Source of the DNA: Viscum album
Lineage: Eukaryota; Streptophyta; Magnoliopsida; Santalales; Viscaceae
Direction: 5' to 3'
DNA length: 64,000 nucleotides
Assembly (NCBI GenBank): GCA_963277665.1
Contig: OY728130.1
Location: forward strand, 1,361,012,393 to 1,361,076,392
The position numbers and the translations under genes are program-made. Shown here one piece after another: positions 23,271 through 36,000 of this stretch. The notes below the pieces were generated by a model that made no database searches, had not been told where the DNA came from, and worked only from the letters and a program-made list of their open reading frames with translations. Position 1 is the first letter of the stretch, and every line of letters begins with the position of its first letter.

Positions 23271-23379
23271 AGGCACTATAAGAGATTTATGGTAGACTTA
23301 TCTAGAATCACATTCCCTTTGACTACCCTGAAACAGAAAGGGCAACCGTTTTCCTGGTCTAAGTAGTGCCAGATAGCCT

Positions 23380-23860
23380 TTGAGGAGTTGAGTCAGAGGA
23401 TGATGAGTGATCTAATGTTGAGACTACTAGATGAGGGCATGGATTTATTAGTGTATCAATATGCCTCCAGTGCTGGGCTCAGTTGCGTGTTGATGCAGTA
23501 GAAGAAAGTTATCATATATGAGTCAAGGAAGTTGAGACCCCATGAGAAGAACTATAAAAATCACTGCCCAAGATGGAGATGATAGTCTTCTTTTTGAGGA
23601 TGTTGATACACTAGCATCTGGGGGAGCACTTTGTGGTTTACTTAGACCACTAGAGTATCAGATATGTCTTCACTCATAGGGACCTAAACCTAAGAGAACG
23701 ATACTGGTTGAAATTTCTATAGGACTACAACTTTGAGATAGTCTATACTCCAGGGAAGGGAAATGTTGTAGTATATTCTCTTAGTGGGAAGTCTCAAGAT
23801 CGCTTAATACAAGAATATTTGGAGCAGTTAGCTTCCCTACAGCTGACCCTATAGGAGCAA
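23380..23860 (+). pseudogene. Element A2 RNase H remnant
   Basis: Reads V-Y-L-D-H then I-R-Y-V-F-T-H-R-D-L-N-L-R-E-R-Y-W, D-Y-N-F-E-I-V-Y-T-P-G-K-G-N-V-V and L-S-G-K-S, the gypsy RNase H tail. Stops interrupt the rest. Confidence 0.8.
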
Positions 23861-23949
23861 GAGGGTATAGTTTTTCTAAAGTCAATAGTGTTGACTCTTT
23901 CTCTTCTCAAGAGTGTGAGAGAGTTACAACTAGGATACATTGACTGTAA

Positions 23950-25130
23950 AGTCTTACATGATCAGATATCTATAAGTGACTCACCAGATGGATATTCCGA
24001 ATGAGGTAATCATTCCATCTTGTTCTGGGGTGAACAATGGTTCCAGTCACATTTCGGGAGGAGGTGATGTGAGAGTTCCACACTTCTCCCCTAGATATAC
24101 ATCCTAGTGTGGGTAATATGTACAGAGAACTCCAGTGGAATTTTTTTTCATCTGGAATGAGATGAAGTGTAGCTAATTTCATCTCTCTATGTCTCACTTG
24201 TTAGCAAGTGAAGGTTGAGCACTAAGCCCTAATAGGTTTGTTAAATCCTCTCGATATCATGAAGTGGAAGTGGGATGACATATCTATGGAATTTTTCATA
24301 GGGCTTCTGTGCACAACGAAGATACACAATGCCATATGGGTGATATTTGACCGACTCACAAAGTTTGTACACTTCCTTTATATTAGGAAACATAGTTTAG
24401 TGGATATTTTGGGGAATTTTAACATATAGAATATCATTCGCCTTCATAGGGTACCCTTAAAGATTTTCTCTGATCATAATGTGTGATTTAAATCATGATT
24501 GTGGAGAGTTCTGCAGGAGGCATTTGAAACCTAGATGCTGATGAGTACAACCTTTCACCCCCAGACCAATGGGAAGACTGAGTGCACTATACAAGTGATA
24601 GAGGATATGTTGAGGGCTTGTGTGTTAGACTTTAGATAGATATGGGAGGATCACCTACCCTCAGTGGAGTTTGCATACAATAACAACTACCACTCTACTA
24701 TCAACATGAAACCTTTTTGAGGCCCTGTACAGGACACCCTGTAGGCTACCCTAGTGATGGATAGAGATTGATGAGTCATATCTAGTGGGACCGGAGATGG
24801 TACATGTGACAATGAAGAAAGTAAAGGTCATCCATGAGTGGATTAGGATGACCCAAAGTAGACATAAATCCTACAAAGATCATCATTATAGGCCCTTGGA
24901 GTTTGATCATGGACACCACGTTTTCTTGCAAGTCTCCCCATGATGGAGAATGTGGAGGTTCATTAAGGGAGGAAAGAAATCCCTGAGGTTCATCTGGCTG
25001 TTTGATATTGTACAGAGCTTTAGAGAGGTTTCTTATCACTTCACCCTACTGCCAAAACTAAAGTGGGTGCACAACTTCTTCCACATATTGCAGTTGAGGA
25101 GATACATGCATGACTATATGTACATCATCT
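23950..25130 (+). pseudogene. Element A2 integrase remnant
   Basis: The HHCC finger region (about 24050-24225) ends in L-C-L-T-C-stop-Q-V-K with both cysteines kept. The core reads K-W-D-D-I-S-M-E-F-F (first Asp changed to Glu), F-S-D-H-N-V (second Asp kept), V-I-E-D-M-L-R-A-C (Glu kept) and V-E-F-A-Y-N-N-N-Y-H-S. The C-terminal block K-W-V-H-N-F-F-H-I-L-Q-L-R-R-Y ends about 25110. Confidence 0.82.
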
Positions 25131-25330
25131 ATTAGGGTGAGATGGATATCAAGGACAAAGACACCTTTACAAATCACCTGGTGGTGATTGAGGATAAGTA
25201 GGAGAGGACCCAACATGGATGGACCATCCCTTTAGTTCGCATGCTTTGGAAGCATAGAAACATTCAGGAGAGTTCTTGGGAGTAGGAGAGCCAAGTGCAG
25301 GCTCAATATTCCTAGTTTCTATCCTAGTTT
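25131..25330 (+). pseudogene. Element A2 chromodomain-like tail
   Basis: Reads V-I-E-D-K, then I-P-L-V-R-M-L-W-K-H-R-N-I-Q-E-S-S-W-E, corresponding to the chromodomain end V-K-V-L-W-x-x-H-x-x-E-E-A-T-W-E of Tekay-like elements, including element A. It is followed by the PPT. Two stops are present. Confidence 0.65.
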
Positions 25331-25351
25331 TTTATTTTAAAGGATGAAAAT

Positions 25352-25365
25352 ATTGAAGGAGGTAA
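25352..25365 (+). other. Polypurine tract of element A2
   Basis: GAAGGAGGTAA immediately precedes the LTR start TGATAG at 25366. It is short and slightly decayed. Confidence 0.6.
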
Positions 25366-28300
25366 TGATAGAGAGACCCTTTTTTTCCTTGCAAGACTTT
25401 GAAATATTTCTATATATATTTCCAATGGTAGGTGCTAATATGACATGCGATTCTGTAGCCCAGTGTGCCCGAAATTAATTTTATAAAAATATTAAATATA
25501 TTTTATAATTATGAGTGTATGACACCTCAAAGAAAATGGGATAACTCTTAAATAGTTGATCATATTAGAAATACAATAACACAGTTGAGTCCAAAATGTG
25601 GTGCTTACCTTAGGCATATCATAAAATGTGTTGGTGTGGTACATTTAGATCCCTCACTCATTGGTGGTACGTTAAATGAATTAATTATTTAATTAATTAG
25701 TTAATTTTTCAGATAAATAGATAAAATTATAAGTATATCTCCCTTGAAAACCTTTCCAGGGTTGGATTATAATTTCTATAATCCATCGATGATAGTTATT
25801 CCCACCTCCCTTTGGAGAATGATGACGAAGCTCTCAAAGCAGACCAGATCAGATGCAATAAATGCATTAACTTCCTTCGAATCATTTACGATCACTTTCT
25901 TCACAAACTAGTGATCCAAATAAAGGTAGGAATCATCAATTGGTGTTTTTAAGCCCTTGATTAAATGATTGAGTAGATCATTAGTTTTTCTTTGATCTAT
26001 GCCTCTATTGCAGCCTCTACATGTGCCTAAGTACTGAAATCTCAATTTCTATCAATTTTTTTCTAATATCAAATCTCTTTTCTTGATCATAAAACAAGAA
26101 CACTTGGCCGAATACTTTTTAACTTTTGTTTATGGTTATTTTCTCCCTTGATTATTTTCATTCTTCACTGGTTGGATCCTTATGGTCCTGGATCGACATT
26201 TCCGGGAGGTACTGAGCTTGATCGGACCACCAGATTCACAGTTAATTGATGAAACAATAATGGTTTGGTGATAAAACCATAGATATAGAATCTTTGTGGT
26301 ATAGGGATGTTCAATTTGATGATTTGAGGCCATATCTTCAAGCGTTGAAGCTTTAGGTGCATGTAGAACGTGTAAAGAAACCCTCATCGATGATCAGATC
26401 CGATTCATGGCGAGAAAAGACCGAGATCTTAAATCCATAGCCAAATATGAGAGTTTTAGATTGATTCAAGGTGGAATCAAAGTTGGAATGAACACATGGA
26501 ATGTAGCCCCCATTAGCAATGATGATAAGATTTTGAAAATATTAAGGAGAAAATGGAGTGTATCCCCCCTTACACGCTATGTACCCCTTCCTTAGTTTGA
26601 CAACTCATGTGATGGGTTACATGGATAGGAAGCTAGGTAGAAGGACACAAACATGGGGTCTGGTACACAGAAATGACCAACATACATGGCTTGGGTGCCA
26701 ATTATCCAGGACACACCATGTAGTCCACCTACACAACCTACACTAATATATGTATGGGAACCCATGTTTCGACCAAAGACATGGACATGCTAGGAAGTGG
26801 GGCCACATGATATGTGGGACATTTTACACATCATGTACTCCTTGATCTCTTCTGAGAAAACTTTAAATGTTTGTATCTCATTCGTTTGAACTCGGATTTT
26901 GATCTGTGGGTATCCTATCCCGAGTTTTTATCTTCTTAGAATGCGATGGTGCCCTTAGAGGAGGATTTTGAGATACGATATAAAATGTTCCAATATTGGA
27001 ATGTACTAAGGCAACACCTGATGATGGTAGAAATCATAGAGTATCCCCATAGCTTTACATGTGTTACCCTCCAGCAAGGTTGGGCAGTAGAGTTCCCCGA
27101 GGAACCTTTTCAGCCGTTACCCTCTAGTAGTTATGAGTAGTGGAGTTCCTTGATGACTTCTTCCAGGCATTACCCTCTAGTAGGGCTGGGTAGCAGAGTT
27201 CCCTGAAAACTTCTTCCAGGAATTACCCTCTAGCAGGGCTGGGTAGTGGAGTTCCCTGATGACTTCTTCTAGGCATTAACCTATAGCAAGGATGGGTAGT
27301 GGAGTTACCTAATGACTTTTTCTAGGAATTAAACTCCAGTGGGGCTGGGAAATGGTGTTCCTTGATGACATTATTGAGAATTAACCTCCATCAGGGATGG
27401 GAAATGGAGTTCCTCAGTGACTACCAGAGTGGAACCCTCTTATTGTATCAGTTCATGGGTCCTCTATCTAGAAATTGTGTCCCCTTGGATATGCGGCATA
27501 GTGAAGTGATGTGGTTTGACATAGCTTTGGACTCAAGAGGAAGAGGTATGCTTTCCCCACCAAGGTGTGTTTTTGTGACGCGACCTAAAACCATGAAGGA
27601 AAGTAAGTTCCTCCCAAAGAGGACTGTATCAAGGTGTGGTGATTTAGTTTCTTAGACTTGTGTATTTATGGAAGATGTGTGGGATACTAAGCATCATTGG
27701 TGGAATTTTGGGACTATTGGATACTCTTCTTCTTGGACTGAGCTGTAAGATAGAGATTCCCTTAATCTCTCATTTGGTATTATTTGAATGAGAACATATA
27801 TATTTCCTTCTTTTTTACCAACTCCTTGGGGTTTTTACTCTCCTTTTAGGGTGAATATGCATAGGGTATGCCATGTAATTTTCGTGTCTAGCTTAAAATG
27901 GTTGGATGAGTCTACTCTCATCCTATAGGTGGTGAAGGCTTGATGGGTACTTTATCTACTCACTGTTCTTATCCCCTTATACTTGGATGAGTTTAATTTC
28001 ACTCTTTTTGGGTTTAGATATACTCTTTAACTATACCTTATGAATATGGTATATTTCTCTTCTATTTTATCTATTACCACTCCCCCTTCAGCTTTCAGTG
28101 TGTTCTACTTGGCATGATTATAATCACATCTCCATGGGCTTTGCCCACACATGTTGTGTATTATATATATGAAAACCATTTTGATCATGACTATAGAGGA
28201 GCTTAGGGATACTAGGTTCTTAGACCACATATGGTGGTCATATCTTTTAGGAGTTGGTCTCTCTCAACTATTTACTTTTCTAGTTTCTATCATGTTAGGA

Positions 28301-28590
28301 AACATTTCTGGTTGGGTGTGTATTTTATCCTTTACTTTCCAATTTTCACTATCGTACTTTTGTACTATCTAGAGGTTCATTCATTCTTGGGTTATTTTAT
28401 ATCATTATTGTATCTTTTATCCTTTACCTCTCCAATTTTTAATTTAATTGTATGTGTGTGTGCATACAGGTACTTAGGAAAATGACTCATCGAGTTAGTT
28501 ATGCCTTCAGTGCTTATCACCACCCCTAGACCATGGAGTCGGGCTTGGGGTAGTTGCAGATTGAGTCCTGACATGGTTCAGGTCATGATA
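25366..28590 (+). repeat. 3' LTR of element A2
   Basis: 3225 bp, homologous to 17167-20432. It begins TGATAGAGAGACCC and ends GTCATGATA (expected GTTATGACA). Its TATA box is lost, and it holds one more 53-bp unit than the 5' LTR. The right flank continues the B1 LTR. Confidence 0.85.
27050..27425 (+). repeat. 53-bp tandem array, about 7 units, in the A2 3' LTR
   Basis: Same unit as 18930-19255 (TTACCCTCTAGTAGGGCTGG, then GTAGTGGAGTTCC). Counting the TTA-x-CCTC starts gives seven here against six in the 5' LTR, so units were gained or lost after insertion. Confidence 0.8.
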
Positions 28591-31500
28591 GTTATTTTTC
28601 AATGTAAAAAGGTTAGTAAATTTCCTTGTTTATAAAATAATAAGAAGATTCCTTTCACATTTTTGGTAAAATCCAAATGGGAATTGTTTTGAAAATGACA
28701 TAAGATTCCTTTGAAATTTTTTTAAAGAGTAAAATTGGGTGAAAATTAATTTGATAAATCATTTTGAAAATGTTAAAAATATTTTTGAATTTTTTTTAGA
28801 AAACATGGTTTTGGAAGAAAATAGATTTCCGACTGAAGAGAGAAATAAAGTCATATTTTCTTAAATTTTTTATCAATTAATTTAAGCACCAAAGAGTGAA
28901 AAAATGGAACTATTACATTAAAATATATTGAATAAGAATATAAGAATAAAAATAAATTTGTTTATTATGAAGTAGTTAAATAATTTCCTTCAACTGAAAT
29001 TCAAGAGTAAATAATCTGAATTAGAATGAGGTTATGGAATAAACCTTTACAATGATTGTAACATTGAAGTGAGAATTAATCAATGGATAAATTATGCAAT
29101 TAAACTATAAATCCACATAAAACAAGTTTAAATACAACATAAGGTAATAAAAAGTCATTATACACATAATATTAGAATGATATAATCAATTAAGTATAAG
29201 ATTAACCCAATGAACAAAAATTGAGTTAAGAAATCCCTTACTCCACACTTACTTTTGATTGAATGTTCTCTATACTCCTTTATAGTGGTTTTAAACATGT
29301 TATTAACTTTAAATAAAATAATATTAATATTTATAATATCATATATGATCCTTTTATAACATCTTATCAACCATTAATTAATAATATTTAATTATTTTTA
29401 TTATTTTGGGTGATAATTGCTTTGTTTTCTCCCATGCATATATTTTCATTAAAAAATAGGTTATTGCACATATTACATAGTTTCATCATCTAAAAAATAA
29501 TTATCATGAAATAATTATCATATTTTTATATCAATTATACTTTTAAAATTATTCATGAAATATGGTTATGAAAAATGAAGTACGTTACAGTCCTAGAGAC
29601 GGTAGGCCGTACGTACGCATGAGTAACACTTCCATTTTTCAAAAATCATTATGAAAATAAGGAAAGTAATATATTATCTTTACATAATGATAATAATATC
29701 ATATATAAAATATTATATAATTATATATATATCATTCATGTGGTGTGGTGATGAAAATAGAGTCACATCACTTCGTGAAGGTGGTAGTCCACATGTACAC
29801 GAACAATGTTATCATAATTAAGTGAGTGAAAAGTGAAGAAATAAGGTGATATATATTATCTTTAAATAATTATAAATATTTCATTAATATCATAATTATT
29901 TTATTTATATCACATATATTCATTAAATTTAACCTTATCTCCTTCCATGTGAAGCGTTAGTGAAAGACGACTCACATCGCTTCGCGAGGCGGTAGTCCAC
30001 CGTACACATGAGTGATGTTATAGTATCACCTACAGAATGGATGGTAAAAATATCTATATTATATAATAACTATAGAGATATAAATATATTTTAAATATAA
30101 TATATATACTTTATATACATCATCATACCCAACCTTGAGAGGTGAAAATGAAAAAATGAACAACATCGGTTCATGAGGCGGTAGTCCGCTGTACACACAA
30201 ATGATGATTTAGTAACCCATTTAATGGAAGTGGAGATGGTTTTAGGTCATGAAATTATTATAAAAACATAATATTATATATAATATATTTATGTTATTAT
30301 ATAAGTTTTTTAATAAAATTTGAAGAAGGTGCAGAAATAAGTAAAAAAAATATGCTTGTTGAAGAACATTACCTCTTCTTCAGGTATCTTTTTTAGGTTT
30401 ACAATAAATCCTTATTAGGTTATATTTATGATAAAAATAAGGATTATAAGATGAGGGGATATAATTTTGGAAGCTATTTGGGTAGGTATTGGCTGAATCA
30501 AAGTGTTTTTATGGTTTAAACAAGGGAGGAAAGGGGGTGGCCTTTGATAAGCGAGGGAGAGGGACACACTTGGTATTTTTGAAAAGAAATGAGTACTTCC
30601 ATATTTTTCATATGTAAAAATGGTCCAAAATAGACTATTATAAAAACTTATAAGTGTAATGGTCTATTTATGGACATAAAATAGTTTTTAGTCTAGTTTA
30701 TAGGATAATTTTACCCATATCTTTTTAGTTTAACCCCTGGTGAACCTATTTTTACTTTAACCACAATAATTAATTTTTACTGCATTCACTATTCATTTTT
30801 GTCAAAAAATAACTTGAAATTTTTAGAAATTATAAATTATTATAATTTAAAATATTTAATCCATTTTTATAAATTCAATTTAGAGATGTGGAAAATTTTA
30901 ATTTAAAATTAATCCCACAGACGGGATGAGAAAGTGGGTTTTTAAAGTGAAGATATTCAAAGTTTTACAAAGTTTTTATATATAAATTCGATATGAAAAT
31001 GATTACGATTACATAAATTGGATTAATTGATAAAAAATTGATATAATTTAAATTTTATAAAAATTAAATATATAATTTAACCTTATAAATTATTTGAATG
31101 AAAATGCAATTTTTAATTAAAATTCAGTATTTTTCACTATTCATTAAAAAATGAATTATTTTAGAAAATCCCAAAAATTAAGCCTAAGTTAGGTTTGTTA
31201 TTATAGTTTGAAAAATGAAGTTCATTTTTTAATATAAATTTTCTAAAATTGGTAAAAATTAATTTTAAATTATGTGTGTAAAGAGAAATTAAACCTTCTT
31301 TTAGAAAAACCCAGTTTTTAAGAAAACATTTATTTTTATTTTAAATGATTATTATTTTATTAATAATAAATAAATAAATAATAAAAACTTTTAAATTATA
31401 AATTTTTATAATTTAGTTAATCCTATTCATACCCTTTAATTTATTGTCCAGGTTATATCTATTATATTAAATGATAATATTTTAATAATATATTGTTGTT

Positions 31501-31731
31501 TGGTAAAACTTGGTCTTGCATGTAATGCAAGCTATCGAAGAAAATCACTATTATGTGTAAAAAAAGATAAAATTAGTGTTTCTATAATTCATTCTATTTA
31601 ATAGATTTAATTTATTTAAAAATAAATATATCATAAGTTATTAGGGTTCTATATTCCCTTCTATGCTTGGTGTTGCGTGTCATACACACTATCAAATACA
31701 ATATCGTTATTTTATAATTTAGGGTGTTACA
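28591..31731 (-). repeat. B1 LTR, proximal part, right of nested element A2
   Basis: Minus-strand LTR start TGTAACACCC at 31731, continuing leftwards into 28591 and then, beyond A2, into 15778-17166. The total LTR is about 4.5 kb. Shared blocks with B3 include AAATAGATTTCC(A/G)AC near 28825 and 54290, and the GGTAGTCC subrepeats. The promoter region near 30530-30560 has lost its TATA compared with B3. Confidence 0.75.
29560..30240. repeat. 190-bp subrepeats (4 units) in the B1 LTR
   Basis: The anchor GGTAG(G/T)CC occurs at 29601, 29782, 29991 and 30180 (spacing 181-209), each time within a locally GC-richer island such as CATCGCTTCGCGAGGCGGTA and followed by GTACACATGA-like words. The intervening DNA is A+T rich. 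B3 has three units and B2 about two. Confidence 0.8.
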
Positions 31732-31746
31732 TTCTCCCCACCTAAT
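31732..31746 (-). other. Polypurine tract of B1
   Basis: The minus strand reads TTAGGTGGGGAGAA directly before the LTR start TGTAACACCC. This makes the B1 LTR a 3' LTR of a minus-strand element. Confidence 0.7.
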
Positions 31747-32374
31747 AAATTGCATCCTTACAATTTAAATTTTATCTTTTTAATCCAGGGTTTGAAAATT
31801 GTAAACACCATTGTTAAAAAAATTACATCGTAAGAGGATTAATAAAATATCCTCTTAATAAAAGAGAAACGGAAGTACCAAGGTCATATGGAATAACACA
31901 TAACTAGGTTTCTACGTTGGAGAACATTGGTGGAAAGTGAATATATTAATATAAAGGAAAATCATAAATAATTATATATAATGATAGAGGTCATTGATCA
32001 CAAGAAAGTTAATGATCAATGGAAGGTTAAGGGTCTCAAAACCATAAATCTATGATGATTTAAAAGACCATCTGATTCATCAGATATGAAGGTAATAGGA
32101 TAAAATTTTTGTTTCATGATCCTTTTCATAAAGATGATGAATTATATTACTATATAATAATATATTAAAATATACTTTCTTGATATATTTCTATTTCATA
32201 AGTACTATTTCATCTTTTGGTTGTGCTTCGATCAATTTTCAATTTATCGCTTACTCCAAGAAATAAATATCCAGAAATGATTTTTTATGACTAAAGCACT
32301 AAAATTAAATTTTAATGGATAATAAGATCCATAAAATAGTGAAAAATATTTCCTTTAATCTATAAATATTTCCT
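31747..32374 (-). mobile_element. B1 internal fragment (minus strand)
   Basis: Reverse-complement homology to the 3' interior of B4 (about 61560-62200), for example TTGATCACAAGAAAGTTAATG and CACTAAAATTAAATTTTAA. Non-coding. The homology stops at about 32375, where plus-strand B sequence begins, so this element has lost its gag region, PBS and 5' LTR. Confidence 0.7.
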
Positions 32375-33058
32375 GTATTAATGAATTATGTCATTTGAGT
32401 ATTTTATCAACGATGTACTGGATATATGAATTATGGAAATAAATAAGGATTGTACTACAATACTTTTTATTTAAGTATTTGGAAGCATGATTTTTTTATT
32501 AAGGGTTTTAAAGTGATCAAATATTTGGTATGTGACAATAATATCTAGATTACATTTTTTGAATAATTTTATGTTAAGATTGATTTTGGAAATTTAGAGA
32601 CCTTTTTGGATTGTTAATTTAGACAAAAGTATTTCAGATGAGTCTCAAGGTTGGAATGAATTAAGTTGAACATTGGATATTATTGTTTAAGGTTAAAACA
32701 TTTCTTTAATGTTGAATATATTAAGGTTATTTCTATAATTTTATAATAATATAGTTTTTGAAAAAGGAAAATCCATAGGTCGGGCGACAACCCGTTATAT
32801 CCGGTAAGGCCATGTGATTTGAACCAACAACCAGAGGGTGATAAGGGCGCATCACCTACTACTGGCCTACATGATATCTTGGTTAGTATAAAATATTTTT
32901 ATTTATTTAAACAGTATGAAAAATTATGTATAAGTTTAATTTTAGAACCCTATACGATTAAGATAAATATAATATTTTGAATTTTATTATATTTTGGAGA
33001 GAAAGAAAAGTTTGTGGTAGAAATTTATTAAATCCTAAAACTCTACTTTTCCTGTATG
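32375..33058 (+). mobile_element. B2 internal fragment, left of nested element C (plus strand)
   Basis: Plus-strand homology to B4 at about 60836-61700, for example ATGAATTATG then AAGGATTGTACTA-x-AGTACTTTTT. It abuts the minus-strand B1 fragment at about 32375 and is interrupted by element C at 33059. Confidence 0.7.
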
Positions 33059-36000
33059 TGTCACACCCTGACTTGGGTACCTGTGGTCATGGTTATTTTT
33101 TTTAGTATTATTATTTTTTATTTATTTTATTTACAGTTGTGTTTTTTGTTTCTTAAAGTTTAAAAAAGAAAATTTATTATTAAATTAAATTCAAAATGAA
33201 ATAAGATAAAATAAATGGATTTTTTTTGATAATAATAATAATATTATTATGGTTAATTATAATAATATTATTAAGTTTATTATTATTATTTATTAAAGTT
33301 TTATTTTTTTTATCTTTTATTTTCCTTTTCATTTATTTATTATTTTTTTATTTCCTTATTTTTTCTTATTCCCCTCTTTTCCCTCTTCCCCCTTTCCCCT
33401 TCCTCTTGAGCTATACCGACCCCCCCTTTTCCCCTTCCTCTTGTGTGACATCGACTCCCCTCTCTCCTCCCAAACCTATGGCCAAGCACCCCTCTCCATG
33501 GTGCACCTCCCTCTCCCAGTAGCACGCCACAACAACCGTGAACCCCTCTCATGGGTCCCCTTCGAACCCAGATGATGCTCCCCCGACCGAAGCCCCTCCT
33601 TGGCTTCATGACACACCACCCTCCGACCTCCTCTGTCTATCATCTTATTCCTCCAATTCTTCGCGAATCTTGTTTGAAGCTTCAAGGTATGGGTTTCTTC
33701 CCTCTTGTCCTTCCTTTCCCAGTCAATTTGAGGTCTCCTTGTCTCCCTACCAAATTTTGGCTAAACCCTAATGTTTTTGGGGTTTTTATTTTGATTGAAT
33801 CTTGTTTTTTAGGTTTTTTTAGGTTTTTTTAAGGCCGGTTTAAGCCAATGCCAACAAGGGTAGTGTTTTCTCCATGGTCTTCAAGTGATTATTCTTCAAT
33901 TTCTTCTTTGTGGTTTAATTTTCATTTAGGAGTTTTATGATTTCTGAGTTTTCGACATTTTTTTGGGTGTGAAAGCTATTTTTGCAATATATTAACTTAT
34001 GCTTGTTTTTTTATATGACATGCTTGTGTGAAATGGGGTCTATTTCGAATATAAATTCTTTCAGTAATTCTTGGTTTTGTTTTATGACTTGTGCGTTTTC
34101 TTTATTAGATTGTGTAAGGTCTACAGATTATATTTTAGTATGTTTTTGGTGTGAATTTGTCCTTAGAATATGTTTTTGAGTGGGCGTATGTGTTCAAAGT
34201 TTAGTAATACTTCTTAGGGTTGATTATTGATAATTTTGGTTCCATTGGTCAATTTTGGGTTTAATTGGGTGAATTGCATGGTGCGGAATTGGTTTTAGCA
34301 AAGGTTCAGTTTACTTTTGCATGTGGTGCGAAGTTGGTATTTGATAAAAATCAAACATGTTTTTAATTTTAGAGTGATTTTTTGGGAATTTGGGTATGGT
34401 CCATGTGTTAATACTTGGTGTGCACCTTGGTAATGCTTTATAAATTATGAAAATGACTTATTTCATTGTGAAAGTGATGTGAAACTAGTTTTTGAAAGAA
34501 TTTGATATGCGTTTGGGTTGGAATTGGTTTCTTAATGTGAATTTGCGTATAATTTTTGTGTAAAACCATGTTGGGCCTCTTTTAGGTGTTTTAAATTATA
34601 AAAATGGTTTATTTAGTTTTTCAAGTGGTGCGAATCAAGTTTTCAAAGGTACTTATGGTGAAAATTGGTTTGGGTGTAGGTTTTAAAGGGAAATGCAGAA
34701 TTTGGAATGTTTGGGTTGTCATGTATTTCTAAATGTAAATTGTAAATGTTTTAAACAATGAAATTCATGTTTTGGAATTGGTTCCAGTTTATGTGACGAT
34801 TTGGAAAGGCCTTTGGAAATGGTTAACTTGATTATGTGCTTTTCTTTTAATATTTTAAATGGGTTTTATGAGTTATATAAGTAGTGTGAAATGTATTTTC
34901 AAAGGGTTTAGTGTGAGTTTGGGGTTTAAATTGTTTTTGGTGTGATTCTTTTTTTAGTGCTAACTTTGAAGTGTTTAATAAATTGTTTAATTGTTTTATT
35001 AAATTATATGTGTAGTGCGTTGGGCCTTGCTTTGATGGTTTTGGGCCGCGAGTGTCGAGGTATCCTATATGTACATGCAAAGGGTAAGATATATATATAC
35101 ATCATCTTTGTAAATATTCCCTCATGGTGCGAGGAATATGTGCAGTGCAGTTAGGGGTGTGTATATATATATGTATAAATGCATGTGTGTGTATGTTCCA
35201 AGTGTCAGTTCGAGTAGTCATCGACAAAAAGTGACAATTTTAAGGTAGGTATCCTATTCCTAAGCCTTTATTTTAAATTTCATAATTGCTTGATTGTTTT
35301 AAAAATATGTTTTAAATTTATGCTGTATACACATGATATGTAATCTAGTTGCGGTTTCTAGAAATGATTATGCCTTTGCTTTGGAAATTGAAATGTATTT
35401 ATATTGCTATCAGTCTTAAGTGACTTTTATTAGAAATTGATTTCCCAAGTGGTTTTGAACTGGTAATGTGTATTTCCTATGATGTTTGGCCTTTTGTCGG
35501 GTTAATTGTAAAAAAAGTGTTCCCTTTATCTAATTAAGCCCGTTTGACATCTTAAGAATGATTTATGAAAAAGAAAAATCTCTCTTGAGGCACGCACCCT
35601 TTGGTTTTATAAAAATGATTTTTAAGTTGAATGTGTAATTATGTGCCTAATTTGATGCTTATGCATTGTGTGACATGAAAGAGGGGGAATGCGCTTAATG
35701 AGGGAGAATAGTGGTGAGAGGTTGAATGGGTTTTAAATAAAGAAAATTTTATATACATATATGTTTACTTGATAAAGAAAAAATCACCACCACTTGAAAT
35801 ATAACACAATGGGAAACCTGGGTATCTAGGTGGGTGACTAGGACTAGTATGCTAGATGACAAAATAGGGGTTCATCCCAGTTTGTTTAGCAGGATTGATT
35901 CAACAACACTAACTAAACATATGAATTACTGAGTGTTGTGATCTTTTAAGCCATGTTTTCTGAGGGTCGTGGTTTCTAAACCACGTTTCACTGAGGTATG

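Larger units (their letters stand above)
17167..28590 (+). mobile_element. Element A2: Ty3/gypsy chromovirus, plus strand, nested in the B1 LTR
   Basis: An 11.4 kb element with LTRs at 17167-20432 and 25366-28590, a PBS at 20434-20451 and, between them, gag, protease, RT, RNase H, integrase and a chromodomain-like tail in plus orientation. Coding is far more decayed than in element A: stops occur every few dozen codons, the RT motif is F-I-Y-D and the integrase first Asp is Glu. Flanks (CATTC left, GTTAT right) show no clear target duplication, but the sequences on both sides are parts of one B-type LTR. Confidence 0.88.

Noticed and set aside
17162..28595. Target site duplication for A2
   Set aside because: CATTC on the left and GTTAT on the right do not match. 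The insertion is supported instead by B1 LTR homology on both sides.
33226..33832. Overlapping open frames with proline- and serine-rich products in the C 5' LTR, repeated at 39524-40058
   Set aside because: They overlie a C+T/GC-rich leader block common to both LTRs. The frames are disrupted differently in the two copies, their starts lie in TTATT-rich DNA, and no domain is visible. Treated as LTR sequence.
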